Below are positions 1 through 12,106 of a stretch of DNA of 49,108 nt, in pieces. The DNA comes from Nemertoderma westbladi (taxonomy: Eukaryota > Xenacoelomorpha > Nemertodermatida > Nemertodermatidae): contig JAUCBJ010001394.1 in assembly GCA_032718475.1 (NCBI GenBank), forward strand, positions 1-49,108, read 5' to 3'. Under the pieces are notes generated by a model that made no database searches, was not told the origin of the DNA, and was given only the letters and a program-made list of their open reading frames with translations. The position numbers and the translations under genes were made by a program. Each line of letters begins with the position of its first letter. Positions within the stretch are counted from its first letter, which is position 1.

Positions 1-310
1 AAAAAATCCGCATTCGTAACGCATGGGATGGCGCATATTTCACGCATTCGTAACGCATTCTGAAATGTTACATAGATGAACCATGCGATACGAATGCGAA
101 AACCGAACCAAATACGCATCCTTTATTCGCATATCGAATGTAATACGAACCTTATTCGAATCCCGCACATTTTACGAATGCGCCCCTAATCTTATACGAA
201 TGTTTCCCGCACACTATACGAATGCGTCCCGCATGTTATATACGAATGTTTCCCACGCTATACGAATGCGTTACGAATGTTTTACGAGTGTTATACGAAT
301 GTTTACCGCA
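1..310. repeat. Degenerate tandem repeat, TACGAATG-rich
   Basis: The segment repeats variants of TATACGAATGCGTCCCGCA every ~20-23 bp with much divergence. It is open in one + frame (83-403), but that protein is simply the repeat translated and has no recognisable domain. Confidence 0.6.
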
Positions 311-689
311 GGATTTTTATTTTTTTTATTATTTTGCTACAGTCTACATAGTTTTAACAGTTTACAACTGTTAAAACGTGTCCATTTTATTTTATTTTTT
401 TAAATATACTTGATATTCCGAATCGAATATGAAAGCCATTTTCAATTTCCCCAAAAAAATGTTCAGATATAATTCAAGAGCACGCAATTTCAGACGTAAA
501 TCGTTATAGTTCTGATTATTTTATTATCTAGAATATTAATTTCAAGCTTTTAATTAATTTAATTAATCTTATTAATTATTATTGATGGTTTATTATTTTT
601 TATGATATTTTATTATTATATTATTTTATTATTATATTATTTTATTATTATATTATTTTATTATTATATATATTTGTATTATTATTATA
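311..689. other. A+T-rich spacer
   Basis: The spacer is poly-T and A+T-rich. At about 600-685 it contains a simple repeat built on ATTATATTATTTT. I see no gene or conserved element. Confidence 0.5.
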
Positions 690-848
690 TACTAGAAAGC
701 CTGTGGCCCTTCGGGCCACAGCTTTCTAGTGCACGTGCAGATGATATATGAATATGTGTGGGAGATTGGAGAACTACATACGGAACAGACACCATCATTA
801 AATAAAACACCACCCCCATAAGAGATAACTGTCAAGTTTCAACTTTAG

Positions 849-2264
849 TCTCTAGCATATTTATTTAACCTATGTATCACAACAGGTCATTATCCAGTTT
901 CTCTTAAACAATCTAAAATAATCCCATGTTTTAAGGGGGGTGATCCACTAGATTCTAATAACTATAGGCCAATATCATTTTTGCCAGTTTTTACAAAAAT
1001 TCTAGAACAGGTTATATACTCACAGCTTCAATCTTATTTAGATCGTTTCTGTATTTTGACTGCATCACAATTCGGTTTTCGAAAGAGGATTTCTACGGCT
1101 TCGGCTATTCTAACGGTTACAGAAAAAATTAGATTTCACCTTGACTCAAAAGAATCTATCTGCGCAATTTATCTAGATTTAAAAAAAGCGTTTGATACGC
1201 TGAACCACTCTACCTTATTTAAAAAATTAGAATCTTACGGAATTCGAGGCACCCCCCAGACTTTACTTAGGAGTTTTCTAACAGACCGTACACAAGCAGT
1301 ATCCTTAAATGGCGTAATCTCACCCACTCTTCCGGTAACCTGCGGAACGCCCCAGGGTTCAGTCCTTTCACCATTGCTGTTTCTTTTATATGTGAACGAC
1401 TTACCGGACGCATCCAAATTTTTGACAACTTTATTTGCCGACGATACGACGTTACTGGGCTTCAATTCAGACTTAAAACTATTGATTAACAACACAAACA
1501 CTGAACTGGAAAAAATTTCGGACTGGCTTATAGACAACTCATTATCACTTAATCTTAGTAAAACAGAATACTCTATTTTTAGTAATAAAAACTGCCTTGG
1601 ACTACCGAAAGTTAAAATTAAAGCCAATGAAATTACTAAGGTTAATAGCACTAAGTACTTAGGTGTCTTTATCGATGACAATTTGAGCTGGAAAACGCAT
1701 ATAAATTACAACCTTAAAAAAATATCTAGATCCTCCGGACTTTTTTATAAATTAAGACACTTTTTCCCAAGCCAAATTTTACGTACGCTGTATTATACAT
1801 TAATTAATCCTTACATCACTTATGGAATTCTTGCTTGGGGTACTGCCTGCAAATCAATAACACGTCCACTAAGAATTAAAGTTAATAAAATCTTGCGTTG
1901 CATAACATTTAGTGACTACCGGGCTCACTCTGTGCCACTTTACAAATCACTAAATGTTTTGCCAATCGAATCTATATTTGAATTACAATTAGGCCAGTTA
2001 ATGTACGATATATCAAAATCTTCTAATAATCACCCTCTTTCAAATTTTTTTACTAAATTGTCTGATATTCATTTATATAACACCCGTTCATCTACTTTAG
2101 GCAAATTCGTAGTACCGTTAACCCGTCTCAATGTAGCACACCAAGGATTATCAGTCACTGGGCCAGTATTGTGGAACAGTCTCCCCTCTAGTCTAATTAT
2201 TAGCAAATCTAAATTTTCATTTAAACGTCAATTTAAAACATACCTATTTGAACACATGACGTAA
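849..2264 (+). CDS. Non-LTR retrotransposon reverse transcriptase, 5'-truncated (CR1/Jockey group)
   Basis: The frame is open from 849, where the element starts abruptly, to the stop at 2262-2264, about 471 residues. There is no real start codon. It begins in the fingers region (LFNLCITTGHYPVSLKQSK, GGDPLDSNNYRPIS). RT landmarks follow: SQFGFRKRISTASAI, AIYLDLKKAFDTLNH, GTPQGSVLSPLLFLLYVNDL and the catalytic FADDTTLLGF. The C-terminal thumb is followed by GPVLWNSLPSS near the end, typical of CR1/Jockey-group ORF2. The endonuclease domain is missing, as in most 5'-truncated copies. The RT frame has no stop or frameshift, so this insertion is probably recent. It is inserted into block A of the composite element. 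Confidence 0.9.
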   Translation, partial: SLAYLFNLCITTGHYPVSLKQSKIIPCFKGGDPLDSNNYRPISFLPVFTKILEQVIYSQLQSYLDRFCILTASQFGFRKRISTASAILTVTEKIRFHLDSKESICAIYLDLKKAFDTLNHSTLFKKLESYGIRGTPQTLLRSFLTDRTQAVSLNGVISPTLPVTCGTPQGSVLSPLLFLLYVNDLPDASKFLTTLFADDTTLLGFNSDLKLLINNTNTELEKISDWLIDNSLSLNLSKTEYSIFSNKNCLGLPKVKIKANEITKVNSTKYLGVFIDDNLSWKTHINYNLKKISRSSGLFYKLRHFFPSQILRTLYYTLINPYITYGILAWGTACKSITRPLRIKVNKILRCITFSDYRAHSVPLYKSLNVLPIESIFELQLGQLMYDISKSSNNHPLSNFFTKLSDIHLYNTRSSTLGKFVVPLTRLNVAHQGLSVTGPVLWNSLPSSLIISKSKFSFKRQFKTYLFEHMT

Positions 2265-2692
2265 CGTCATAATAATACATTACACAATATCTCCCTATAT
2301 GTCTGGCTCTATCTTATTATATTTCCTTCTCACATACACTGCGACTGGACTGTTTCTTCACTACAGTGTATTGTAAAATGGTTAATTAAATTATTTTATT
2401 TCCTTGTGATCCTGATCAACAATTATTAAAGGTTTATAACAGTTCTTATTTTATCTTTTTTCAAATATATAATACTTAGTTACATATACAGTACATTTAC
2501 CCTTGGTCGGTTGGCAGCCTCGACTAGCCTGGCTATTGCTGCAACCCTTACCAACCCACCGCCTCGCACACTGCATACACATTTTCTTTTTCTTTATATT
2601 CCATTACAACTAAACTGTGCGTTGGTGATGGTTCTAATTATAAAATTTTCCTATAAATAACAATATAAATAACAAAAAAATAAATAACAAAA
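2265..2692 (+). mobile_element. LINE 3' UTR and tail
   Basis: This is the 3' end of the LINE. It finishes in AATAAC-type tandem units (ATAAATAACAATATAAATAAC and similar), a tail style seen in CR1-group elements. Comparison with the uninterrupted copy at ~8025 shows the host sequence ACTTTAG / TCAGATTG split here, with about 5 bp (TAGTC) possibly duplicated. Confidence 0.75.
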
Positions 2693-4752
2693 TAGTCAGA
2701 TTGTAAATAACAAAATTTCCAGAAAATGATCACTTTCAGATCCACCCTCTACCTGCGGACTGGTGAAATGCAGACGGTGCTGCAGTTTGGTAAAGATGGG
2801 GTTTATGGTGAATTAAAATGCCTGCCTTTCAAGTTTCTGCTTAAACAGATTGTAAATAACAAAATTGGTGTAGATGTTCACATTCAGACTTCTAGCGGTA
2901 GACTGAAGAACTGTAGACGACTCTGGGACTCCGTAAAGATACAGAATATGCTGTAGTAGATTCCTGCCAAGTTTCAGCTCAAAGGGATTAAAAAGAACCA
3001 ATTGGGATGAGGTGTTCACTATCAGACAATTCGCCCTCTAGCGGCAGATAGGGGAACTGTATACAACTCTGCGACTCCGTAAAGGTAGAGCCTATGCTGT
3101 AGTAGATGCCTACCAAGTTTCAGTCTAAACCGTTTGTAAATAACAAAGTTGGAGAAGATGTTAACTTTCAGACATTTCACCCTCTAGCGGTAGACTGGGG
3201 AAGTGTATAGGACTCTGCAACTCCGTAAAGATAGAGCCTAGGATGTAGTAGATACCTGCCAAGTTTCAGCTCAAAAGGATTAAAAAGAACCAAATGGGAT
3301 GAGGTTTTCACTATCAGACAATTCGCCCTCTTGCGGCTGACTGTGGAACTGTAGACGACTCTACTACTCCGCAAAGATATAGCCTATGCTATAGTAGATG
3401 CCTACCAAGTTTCAGTCTAAAAGGTTTGTAAATAACAAAGTTGGAGAAGATGTTAACTTTCATACATTTCGCCCTCTAGCGGCAGAAGCGGGTACTGTAG
3501 ACAACTCTGCGCGACTCAGTAAAGATATAGCCTATGCTGTAGTAGATGCCTACCAAGTTCAGTCTAAATGGATTATAAATAACAAAGTTGGAGAAGATGT
3601 TAACTTTCAGACATTTCGCCCTCTAGCGGTAGACTGGGGAATTGTAGACGACTCTGCGACTCAGTAAAGATACAGCCTATGCTGTAGTAGATGCCTACCA
3701 AGTTTCAGTCTAAACGGATTGTAAATAACAAAGTTGGAGAAGATGTTAACTCTCAGACATTTAGCCCTCTAACGGTAGACTGGGGAACTGTGGACAACTC
3801 AGTGACTCCGGAAATATACACCCTATGCTGCAGTATATAGCTACCAAGTTTCAGCTCAAAAGCATTAAAAACAACCCAATGAGATCAGGTTTTCACTATC
3901 GGACAATTCGCCCTCTAGCGGCAGATGGGGGAACTTCAGACGGCTCTGAGTATTACGTTGCAACGAGTTAGGATCAAGACCTATCTAACGAGCTATAGTA
4001 AGCGAGATTTCATCGAGATTAGATGTATAATATTAGATAAAATAATAATACAGTAAGTATAGGCCTACAGAAATAATTATTTTACTTTTAATATTCATAA
4101 CAGTAAAACAAAAATGTTATAAACCTCTCCTTCCATGCAGCCAATGATTGAGAAAGAAGAATTACACTTGAGCAGTTCGCAACAGACAACCCAAACCCAC
4201 CCCAATCAACACTCCAGCCTGCTTGCTCCTTATCTGTGCCCAGCCAGCTAGCTGCAAGTTCAATAATTACCTTAACGTTGCTATGATACAGAAAACAATC
4301 CTTCCATATTCAATAACAATAGGCCAATTCGATCGTGCTTGGCGAATATGACATATTTATACACTATTTGATTTTTAATCAATAAATAATCATACATATT
4401 TATATTAAACACTCGAATAAAATAAAAACTTTGTGAGAATGGGACACGGCGAATCTACCCATGTTAATTTTATACCAGGTGGGATAAATGTTAGCCCTCT
4501 AAATAATTAATTACCGATAGAAGAACCGAAATAATTCGATAAATTTCGCCCGAAAATCACGAAAATCGCCCTCTAGCGGCAGACGAGCGAACTTCAGACG
4601 ACTCTGAGTATTACGTTGCAACGAGTTAGGGCGAGACCTTTCTAACGAGCTATAGTAAGCGAGATTTCATCGAGATGGGTTCGATTGTATAGCCGATGAC
4701 AAACACACAGACAGACAGACTGACTGACAGACAATCGATATTTATATATATT

Positions 4753-7700
4753 AGACTAGAAAGCCTGTGGCCCTTCGGGCCACAGCTTTCTAGTGCACGT
4801 GCAGATGATATATGAATATGTGTGGGAGATTTGAGAACTGCATACGGAACAGACACCATCATTAAATAAAACACCACCCCCATAAGAGATAACTGTCAAG
4901 TTTCAACTTTAGGCAGATTGTAAATAACAAAATTTCCAGAAAATGATCACTTTCAGATCCACCCTCTACCTGCGGACTGGTGAAATGCAGACGGCGCTGC
5001 AGTTTGGTAAAGATTGGGTTTATGGTGAAGTAAAATGCCTGCCTTTCAAGTTTCAGCTTAAACAGATTGTAAATAACAAAATTGGTGTAGATGTTCACAT
5101 TCAGACATTTCACCCTCTAGCGGTAGACTGAAGAACTGTAGACGACTCTGGGACTCCGTAAAGATACAGAATATGCTGTAGTAGATTCCTGCCAAGTTCC
5201 AGCTCAATAGGATTAAAAAGAACCAAATGGGATGAGGTGTTCACTATCAGATATTCCGCCCTCTAGCGGCAGATACGGACTGCCACCAGCGGGGATCGAA
5301 CCCGCGTCTCCCGAAAAACGTTCAGTTATGCTAACCACTTAGAACTCTGTGACTCCGAAAAGGTACAGCCTATGCTGTAGTAGAAGCCTACCAAGTTTCA
5401 GTCTAAACCGTTAGTAAATAACAAGTTGGAGAAGATGTTAACTTTCAGACATTTCACCCTCTAGCGGTAGACTGGGGAAGTGAATAGGATTCTGCAACCC
5501 CGTAAAGATACAGCCTATGATGTAGTAGATACCAACCAAGTTTCAGCTCAAAATGATTAAAAAGAACCAAATGGGATGAGGTTTTCACTATCAGACAATT
5601 CGCCCTCTAGCGGCTGACTGTCGAACTGTAGATGACTCTACTACTCCGCAAAGATATAGCCTATGCTATAGTAGATGCCTACCAAGTTTCAGTCTAAAAG
5701 GATTGTAAATAACAAAGTTGGAGGAGATGTTAACTTTCAGACATTTCGCCCTCTAGCGGTAGACTGGGGAATTGTAGACGACTCTGCGACTCAGTAAAGA
5801 TACAGCCTTTGCTGTAGTAGATGCCTACCAAGTTTCAGTCTAAACGGATTGTAAATAACAAAGTTGGAGAAGATGTTAACTCTCAGACATTTAGCCCTCT
5901 AGCGGTAGACTGAGGAATTGTAGACGACTCTGCGACTCTGTAAAGATACAGGCTTTGCTGTAGTAGATGCCTACCAAGTTTCAGTCTAAACGGATTGTAA
6001 ATAACAAAGTTGGAGAAGATGTTAACTCTCAGACATTTCGCCCTCTAGCGGTAGACTGGGGAATTGTAGACGACTCTGCGACTCAGTAAAGATACAGCCT
6101 TTGCTGTAGTAGATGCCTACCAAGTTTCAGTCTAAACGGATTGTAAATAACAAAGTTGGAGAAGATGTTAACTCTCAGACATTTAGCCCTCTAACGGTAG
6201 ACTGGGGAATTGTAGACGACTCTGCGACTCAGTAAAGATACAGCCTTTGCTGTAGTAGATGCCTACCAAGTTTCAGTCTAAACGGATTGTAAATAACAAA
6301 GTTGGAGAAGATGTTAACTTTCAGACATTTCGCCCTCTAGCGGTAGACTGGGGAATTGTAGACGACCTCTAGCGGCAGATAGGGGAACTGTATACAACTC
6401 TGCGACTTAGTAAATGTAGAGCCTATGCTGTAGTAGATGCCTACCAAGTTTCAGTCTAAACCGTTTGTAAATAACAAAGTTGGAGAAGATGTTAACTTTC
6501 AGACATTTCACCCTCTAGCGGTAGACCGGGGAAGTGTATAGGACTCTGCAACTCCGTAAAGATAGAGCCTATGATGTAGTAGATACCTGCCAAGTTTCAG
6601 CTCAAAAGGATTAAAAAGAACCAAATGGGATGAGGTTTTCACTATCAGACAATTCGCCCTCTTGCGGCTGACTGTGGAACTGTAGACGACTCTACTACTC
6701 CGCAAAGATATAGCCTATGCTATAGTAGATGCCTACCAAGTTTCAGTCTAAAAGGTTTGTAAATAACAAAGTTGGAGGAGATGTTAACTTTCATACATTT
6801 CGCCCTCTAGCGGCAGACGCGGGTAATGTAGACAACTCTGCGCGACTCAGTAAAGATATAGCCTATGCTGTAGTAGATGCCTACCAAGTTCAGTCTAAAT
6901 GGATTATAAATAACAAAGTTGGAGAAGATGGTAACTTTCAGACATTTCACCCTCTAGCGGTAGACTGGGGAAGTGTATAGGACTCTGCAACTCCACAAAG
7001 ATAGAGCCTAGGATGTAGTAGATACCTGCCAAGTTTCAGCTCAAAAGGATTAAAGAGAACCAAATGGGATGGGTTTTCACTATCAGACAATTCGCCCTCT
7101 TGCGGCTGACTGTGGAACAGTAGACGACTCTACTACTCCGCAAAGATATAGCCTATGCTATAGTAGATGCCTACCAAGTTTCAGTCTAAAAGGTTTGTAA
7201 ATAACAAAGTTGGAGAAGATGTTATCTTTCATACATTTCGCCCTCTAGCGGCAGACGCGGGTACTGTAGACAACTCTGCGCGACTCAGTAAAGATATAGC
7301 CTATGCTGTAGTAGATGCCTACCAAGTTCAGTCTAAATGGATTATAAATAACAACGTTGGAGAAGATGTTAACTTGCAGACATTTCGCCCTCTAGCGGTA
7401 GACTGGGAAATTGTAGACGACTCTGCGACTCAGTAAAGATTCAGCCTATGCTGTAGTAGATGCCTACCAAGTTTCAGTCAAAACGGATTGTAAATAATAA
7501 AGTTGGAGAAGATGTTAACTCTCAGACATTTAGCCCTCTAACGGTAGACTGGGGAACTGTAGACAACCCAGTGACTCCGGAAATATACAGCCTATGCTGC
7601 TGCTGCAGTATATAGCTACCACGTTTCAGCTCAAAAGCATTAAAAACAACCCTATAAGATCAGGTTTTCACTATCGGATAATTCGCCCTCTAGCGGCAGA

Positions 7701-7868
7701 CGGTGGAACTTCAGACGGCTCTGAGTATTACGTTGCAACGAGTTAGGGCGAGACCTATCTAACGAGCTATAGTAAGCGAGATTTCATCGAGATTAGATGT
7801 ATAATATTAGATAAAATAATAATACAGTAAGTATAGGCCTACAGAAATAATTATTTTACTTTTAATAT
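4753..7868. mobile_element. Composite rolling-circle-like repeat, block B
   Basis: This second head-to-tail copy begins directly after the terminus of block A with the same palindrome. It has the most core units, including several successive ~147-bp units at 5700-6370. It lacks the unique right part present in blocks A and C, stopping at TTTTAATATTC where block C begins. It carries a tRNA-like insertion at 5279-5342. Confidence 0.6.
5279..5342 (-). mobile_element. tRNA-derived fragment (5'-truncated tRNA or SINE head)
   Basis: On the minus strand there is a TAAGTGGTTAGCAT A-box-like segment, and GCGGGTTCGATCCCCGC forms a complete T stem-loop with a B-box. It is followed by TGGTGGCA as the 3' acceptor strand. 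The 5' acceptor strand that should pair with TGGTGGC is absent. The segment replaces about 25 bp of a core unit present in the sister block (compare ~8385). It is a tRNA pseudogene or SINE remnant rather than a working tRNA. Confidence 0.6.
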
Positions 7869-9953
7869 TCACTAGAAAGCCTGTGGCCCTTCGGGCCACA
7901 GCTTTCTAGTGCACGTGCAGATGATATATGAATATGTGTGGGAGATATGAGAACTGCATACGGAACAGACACCATCATTAAATAAAACACCACCCCCATA
8001 AGAGATAACTGTCAAGTTTCAACTTTAGTCAGATTGTAAATAACAAAATTTCCAGAAAATGATCACTTTCAGATCCACCCTCTACCTGCGGACTGGTGAA
8101 ATGCAGACGGCGCTGCAGTTTGGTAAAGATGGGGTTTATGGTGAAGTAAAATGCCTGCCTTTCAAGTTTCAGCTTAAACAGATTGTAAATAACAAAATTG
8201 GTGTAGATGTTCACATTCAGACATTTCACCCTCTAGCGGTAGACTGAAGAACTGTAGACGACTCTGGGACTCCGTAAAGATACAGAATATGCTGTAGTAG
8301 ATTCCTGCCAAGTTCCAGCTCAATAGGATTAAAAAGAACCAAATGGGATGAGGTGTTCACTATCAGATATGTCGCCCTCTAGCGGCAGATGGGGGGACTG
8401 TATACAACTCTGTGACTCCGTAAAGGTACAGCCTATGCTGTAGTAGATGCCTACCAAGTTTCAGTCTAAACCGTTAGTAAATAACAAAGTTGTAGAAGAT
8501 GTTAACTTTCAGACATTTCACCCTCTAGCGGTAGACTGGGGAAGTGAATAGGATTCTGCAACCCCATAAAGATACAGCCTATGATGTAGTAGATACCAAC
8601 CAAGTTTCAGCTCAAAATGATTAAAAAGAACCAAATGGGATGAGGTTTTCACTATCAGACAATTCGCCCTCTAGCGGCCGACTGTGGAACTGTAGACGAC
8701 TCTACTACTCCGCAAAGATATAGCCTATGCTATAGTAGATGCCTACCAAGTTTCAGTCTAAAAGGATTGTAAATAACAAAGTTGGAGGAGATGTTAACTT
8801 TCATACATTTCGCCCTCTAGCGGCAGACGCGGGTAATGTAGACAACTCTGCGCGACTCAGTAAAGATACAGCCTATGCTGTAGTAGATGCCTACCAAGTT
8901 TCAGTCTAAACGGATTGTAAATAACAAAGTTGGATAAGATGTTAACTCTCAGACATTTAGCCCTCTAACGGTAGACTGGGGAACTGTGGACAACTCAGTG
9001 ACTCCGGAAATATACAGCCTATGCTGCAGTATATAGCTACCAAGTTTCAGCTAAAAAGCATTAAAAACAACCCAATAAGATCAGGTTTTCACTATCGGAC
9101 AATTCGCCCTCTAGCGGCAGATGGGGGAACTTCAGATGGCTCTGAGTATTACGTTGCAACGAGTTAGGGCAAGACCTATCTAACGAGCTATAGTAAGCGA
9201 GATTTCATCGAGATTAGATGTATAATATTAGATAAAATAATAATACAGTAAGTATAGGCCTACAGAAATAATTATTTTACTTTTAATATTCATAACAGTA
9301 AAACAAAAATGTTATAAACCTCTCCTTCCATGCAGCCAATGATTGAGAAAGCAGAATTACACTTGAGCAGTTCGCAACAGACAACCCAAACCCACCCCAA
9401 TCAACACTCCAGCGTGCTTGCTCCTTATCTGTGCCCAGCTAGCTGCGATTTCAATAATTACCTTAACGTTGCTATGATACAGAAAAAAATCCTTCCCTAT
9501 TCACTACAGCACTAAGAATAGGCCAATTCGATCGTGCTTGGCGAATATGACATATTTATACACTATTTGGTTTTTAATCAATAAATAATCATACATATTT
9601 ATATTAAACACTCGAATAAAATAAAAACTTTGTGAGAATGGGACACGGCGAATCTACCCATGTTAATTTTATACCAGGTGGGATAAATGTTAGCCCTCTA
9701 AATAATTAATTACCGATAGAAGAACCGAAATAATTCGATAAATTTCGCCCGAAAATCAAGAAAATCGCCCTCTAGCGGCAGACGGGCGAACTTCAGACGA
9801 CTCTGAGTATTACGTTGCAACGAGTTAGAGCGAGACCTTTCTAACGAGCTATAGCAAGCGAGATTTCATCGAGATGGGTTCGATTGTATAGCCGATGACA
9901 AACACACAGACAGACTGACTGACTGACAGACAATCGATATTTATATATATTAG
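7869..9953. mobile_element. Composite rolling-circle-like repeat, block C
   Basis: The third copy has the same palindrome, leader, ~147-bp core units, unique right part (9290-9890), GACA/GACT microsatellite (~9905-9932) and TTTATATATATTAG end. Its right part is nearly identical to 4080-4752 of block A. Beyond 9953 the sequence becomes unique. Confidence 0.6.
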
Positions 9954-10859
9954 ATAGATTAGTAATTAAGACAAGATAATTTAATAAAGAGTTTCAAAAG
10001 AGTTAAGGCAATAGTACTAATATAAACTGAAAAGCAATATCGGAAAGTACTGTACAAAGTGTGGGAGGTAACATCTGAAGACACTTTATGCTAATCACCT
10101 TTTGGTCTCAAATGTGAAGGTCGCTGTCATTCTGTTAGGTAGCGAGCCATACTACTGTAAATATGTTCAGTACCATGTTAATTATCCATTCCCCTGGATA
10201 CATATTTACCAACTTTTATCCATGTCTTCCCCATTGCACACAATGTAGACCCTGTACCTACTTGGAAAGCCAAACTACCCATGAAACCAGACATTCAGGC
10301 ACTTGGATATACCCGGAGTTAACGTTTTCATGCAACTCCCAATGTTCAATTGACTTTGAACATACCGCGATTTGGGCTCACTTTGGTTTGATTGACAGTT
10401 ACAACTCTGGTTTACAACAGCTGTGGTTTGCACTTAACAAAAAAACTTCTTAATATCACTTATAATATAAAGATTTTTTTAAATATTTTCGGCCCAAATG
10501 GCGCCCCATACATTCTGTTAGGTAGCGAGCCATACTAAATAGGTATATTGATTGCTATAAAATAAGTTCACGATAATATTCTTGGATGGCGTGTAAATAG
10601 GATGTCAAAGTGCACACAGGGATAAATCCTGCGACAACCATCACCAGGGAAATTATGTGGCATAATCGCCATTTTTACGACCATTTTTATTATACTTCTA
10701 ACAGTAAAGTTGACACCAAACTAGAGTCATATAGCTAAAATTGTATACCAATTAGAAAGCCTATAATATTATTATTATTTGTTTATTCGCCCAATTAAAA
10801 GAATATACATACTGTATATTATATATATATATATATATATATTTATCACCATTACTATT
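9954..10859. other. Spacer with a 27-bp direct repeat
   Basis: There is no gene I can support. A 27-bp sequence starting CATTCTGTTAGGTAGCGAGC occurs at 10128-10154 and again at 10511-10537, 383 bp apart. This could be a duplicated or transposed segment. A short TA run lies at ~10818-10842. The 96-residue frame at 10163-10453 has no recognisable features. Confidence 0.45.
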
Positions 10860-11652
10860 TGTAATTGTACTGGATTACGCAATGAGGACGGCCACAAAGG
10901 GTGAAGATCTGGGATTCACACTTCAAGAACGCAGAAGTATTAGATATCCGGCAACTACAGTCACAGACACCGACTTTGCGGATGACATCGCCCTGCTCTC
11001 TAATACGCTAGCAGTTGCACAGATTCTACTAAATAAAGTGGAGAGGGCTGCTAAGGAGGTTAGATTGCATATAAATGCTACAAAGACCGAATTCATGACC
11101 TTTACTGTTGATGGAAATTTGACAACCATTGATAATAATCAACTAAGGAACGTCGACGACTTCCAGTACCTTGGATCATGGATAGAGAGTAGCAAAAAGG
11201 ACATAGAAGTTAGGAAAGCAAAGGCTTGGGTAGCTCTATCAAAAATGGATACCATCTGGAAATCAGATCTCTCCAGGCACCTCAAGACTAAGTTCTTTCG
11301 AGCCACAGTGGAAAGTGTATTTTTATACGGGGGTGAGACCTGGACATGGACACTGACTAAATCACTTGAACAACAATACCACCTGTATCAACCACCCTCC
11401 GTGAACGCAGATTAAGATTCAGTGGGCACTGCTGGCGAAGTAAAGACGAGGTCATACCAGATCTACTTCTCTGGCAACCAACTCATGGAAGGCGTAGTCG
11501 TGGACGACCGGCCATAACATATATACAGTAGATCAACTTGAAAGGGATACTGAACTTGGGAGAAACGAAATTGCGACAACTATGGAGAATCGGGAAGCCT
11601 GGAAAGATCTCATTTCCACTGTCCGAGTTCGCTCGACCTAGTAGTAGTAGTA
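10860..11652 (+). pseudogene. LINE reverse transcriptase relic (FADDIALLSN type)
   Basis: The segment is the RT catalytic motif onwards of a second LINE family. It shows DTDFADDIALLSN, LHINATKTEFMTF, VDDFQYLGSWI, RKAKAWVALSKMDTIWKS and ATVESVFLYGGETWT. The main frame stops at 11415. Beyond a frameshift the C-terminus continues (FSGHCWRSKDEV, RRSRGRP, VDQLERDTELG) to about 11640, followed by a TAG-repeat tail at 11640-11650. The N-terminal RT and endonuclease are missing. It is a dead, 5'-truncated copy of a different clade from the LINE at 849. Confidence 0.85.
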
Positions 11653-12106
11653 TAGCCTCTAGTTGTGATTAGTGTAAGTCATAACTCTGTTTGATACTTA
11701 AAGCGCCACGTCCCAAAGGAACTGTTAATATTTCCCCGAAACTAAATATAGTTGTCGGAGATTATATAGTAGCGATCAATCGAATAATACAAAGTAGCCT
11801 ACTGCAATAACTTTCTCTAGAACCGAATCCAGTCTCCCACACTGTGGGTCATACGCCGCGCATAGACTGGTTTCAACTGATGTCAATTGGCAAGGGCAAT
11901 AGTCGATTTAAGGAGACACTTAAATTAGCAGGTTAAACTGTTAAAGGTCTAAAAGCGCGTGCTGTGTCCATCTAAATTCTTCGTATGTGACATGTTTATT
12001 GTAATTCTATAGTTGCATAGTATTTTTCGAATTGAGTTTATTCGGTACTAGTGTGTTTTGGGCACACCTTCCATACAACCAGGTTGTTCGGTTGTCTGAT
12101 ACATTC
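11653..12106. other. Spacer, no recognised feature
   Basis: This is unique-looking sequence between the LINE relic and the 43-bp minisatellite. No conserved open frame or repeat structure is apparent. ACCAGGTTGTTCGG just before 12107 resembles a diverged edge unit of the array. Confidence 0.4.

Larger units (their letters stand above)
690..4752. mobile_element. Composite rolling-circle-like repeat, block A (interrupted by LINE)
   Basis: The block begins with a ~37-nt near-perfect palindrome (CTAGAAAGCCTGTGGCCC, loop TTC, then its complement). It continues with a conserved leader, is interrupted at 849-2692 by a LINE, and resumes at ~2693. It then has a core of ~147-bp tandem units sharing GCCCTCTAGCGG, CCTACCAAGTTTCAG and TTGTAAATAACAAAGTTGG. 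It ends in a unique right part, a GACA/GACT tetranucleotide run (~4705-4733) and an ATTTATATATATTAG terminus. A left part, tandem core, GTCY-type microsatellite and stem-loop is the known architecture of Helentron-associated (pearl/DINE-type) non-autonomous elements. The family assignment is inference. Open frames inside it are repeat translations. Confidence 0.55.

Noticed and set aside
1235-1681. 148-codon minus-strand frame
   Set aside because: It is a shadow of the LINE reverse transcriptase on the + strand.
5279-5342. Functional tRNA gene
   Set aside because: The T arm and B-box are present, but the 5' acceptor strand is missing, so it cannot form a full cloverleaf.
2726-8247. Small frames such as those at 2726, 3398, 4943, 6729, 7167 and 8059
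   Set aside because: They recur wherever the ~147-bp repeat recurs, in both strands, and have no independent coding signature.
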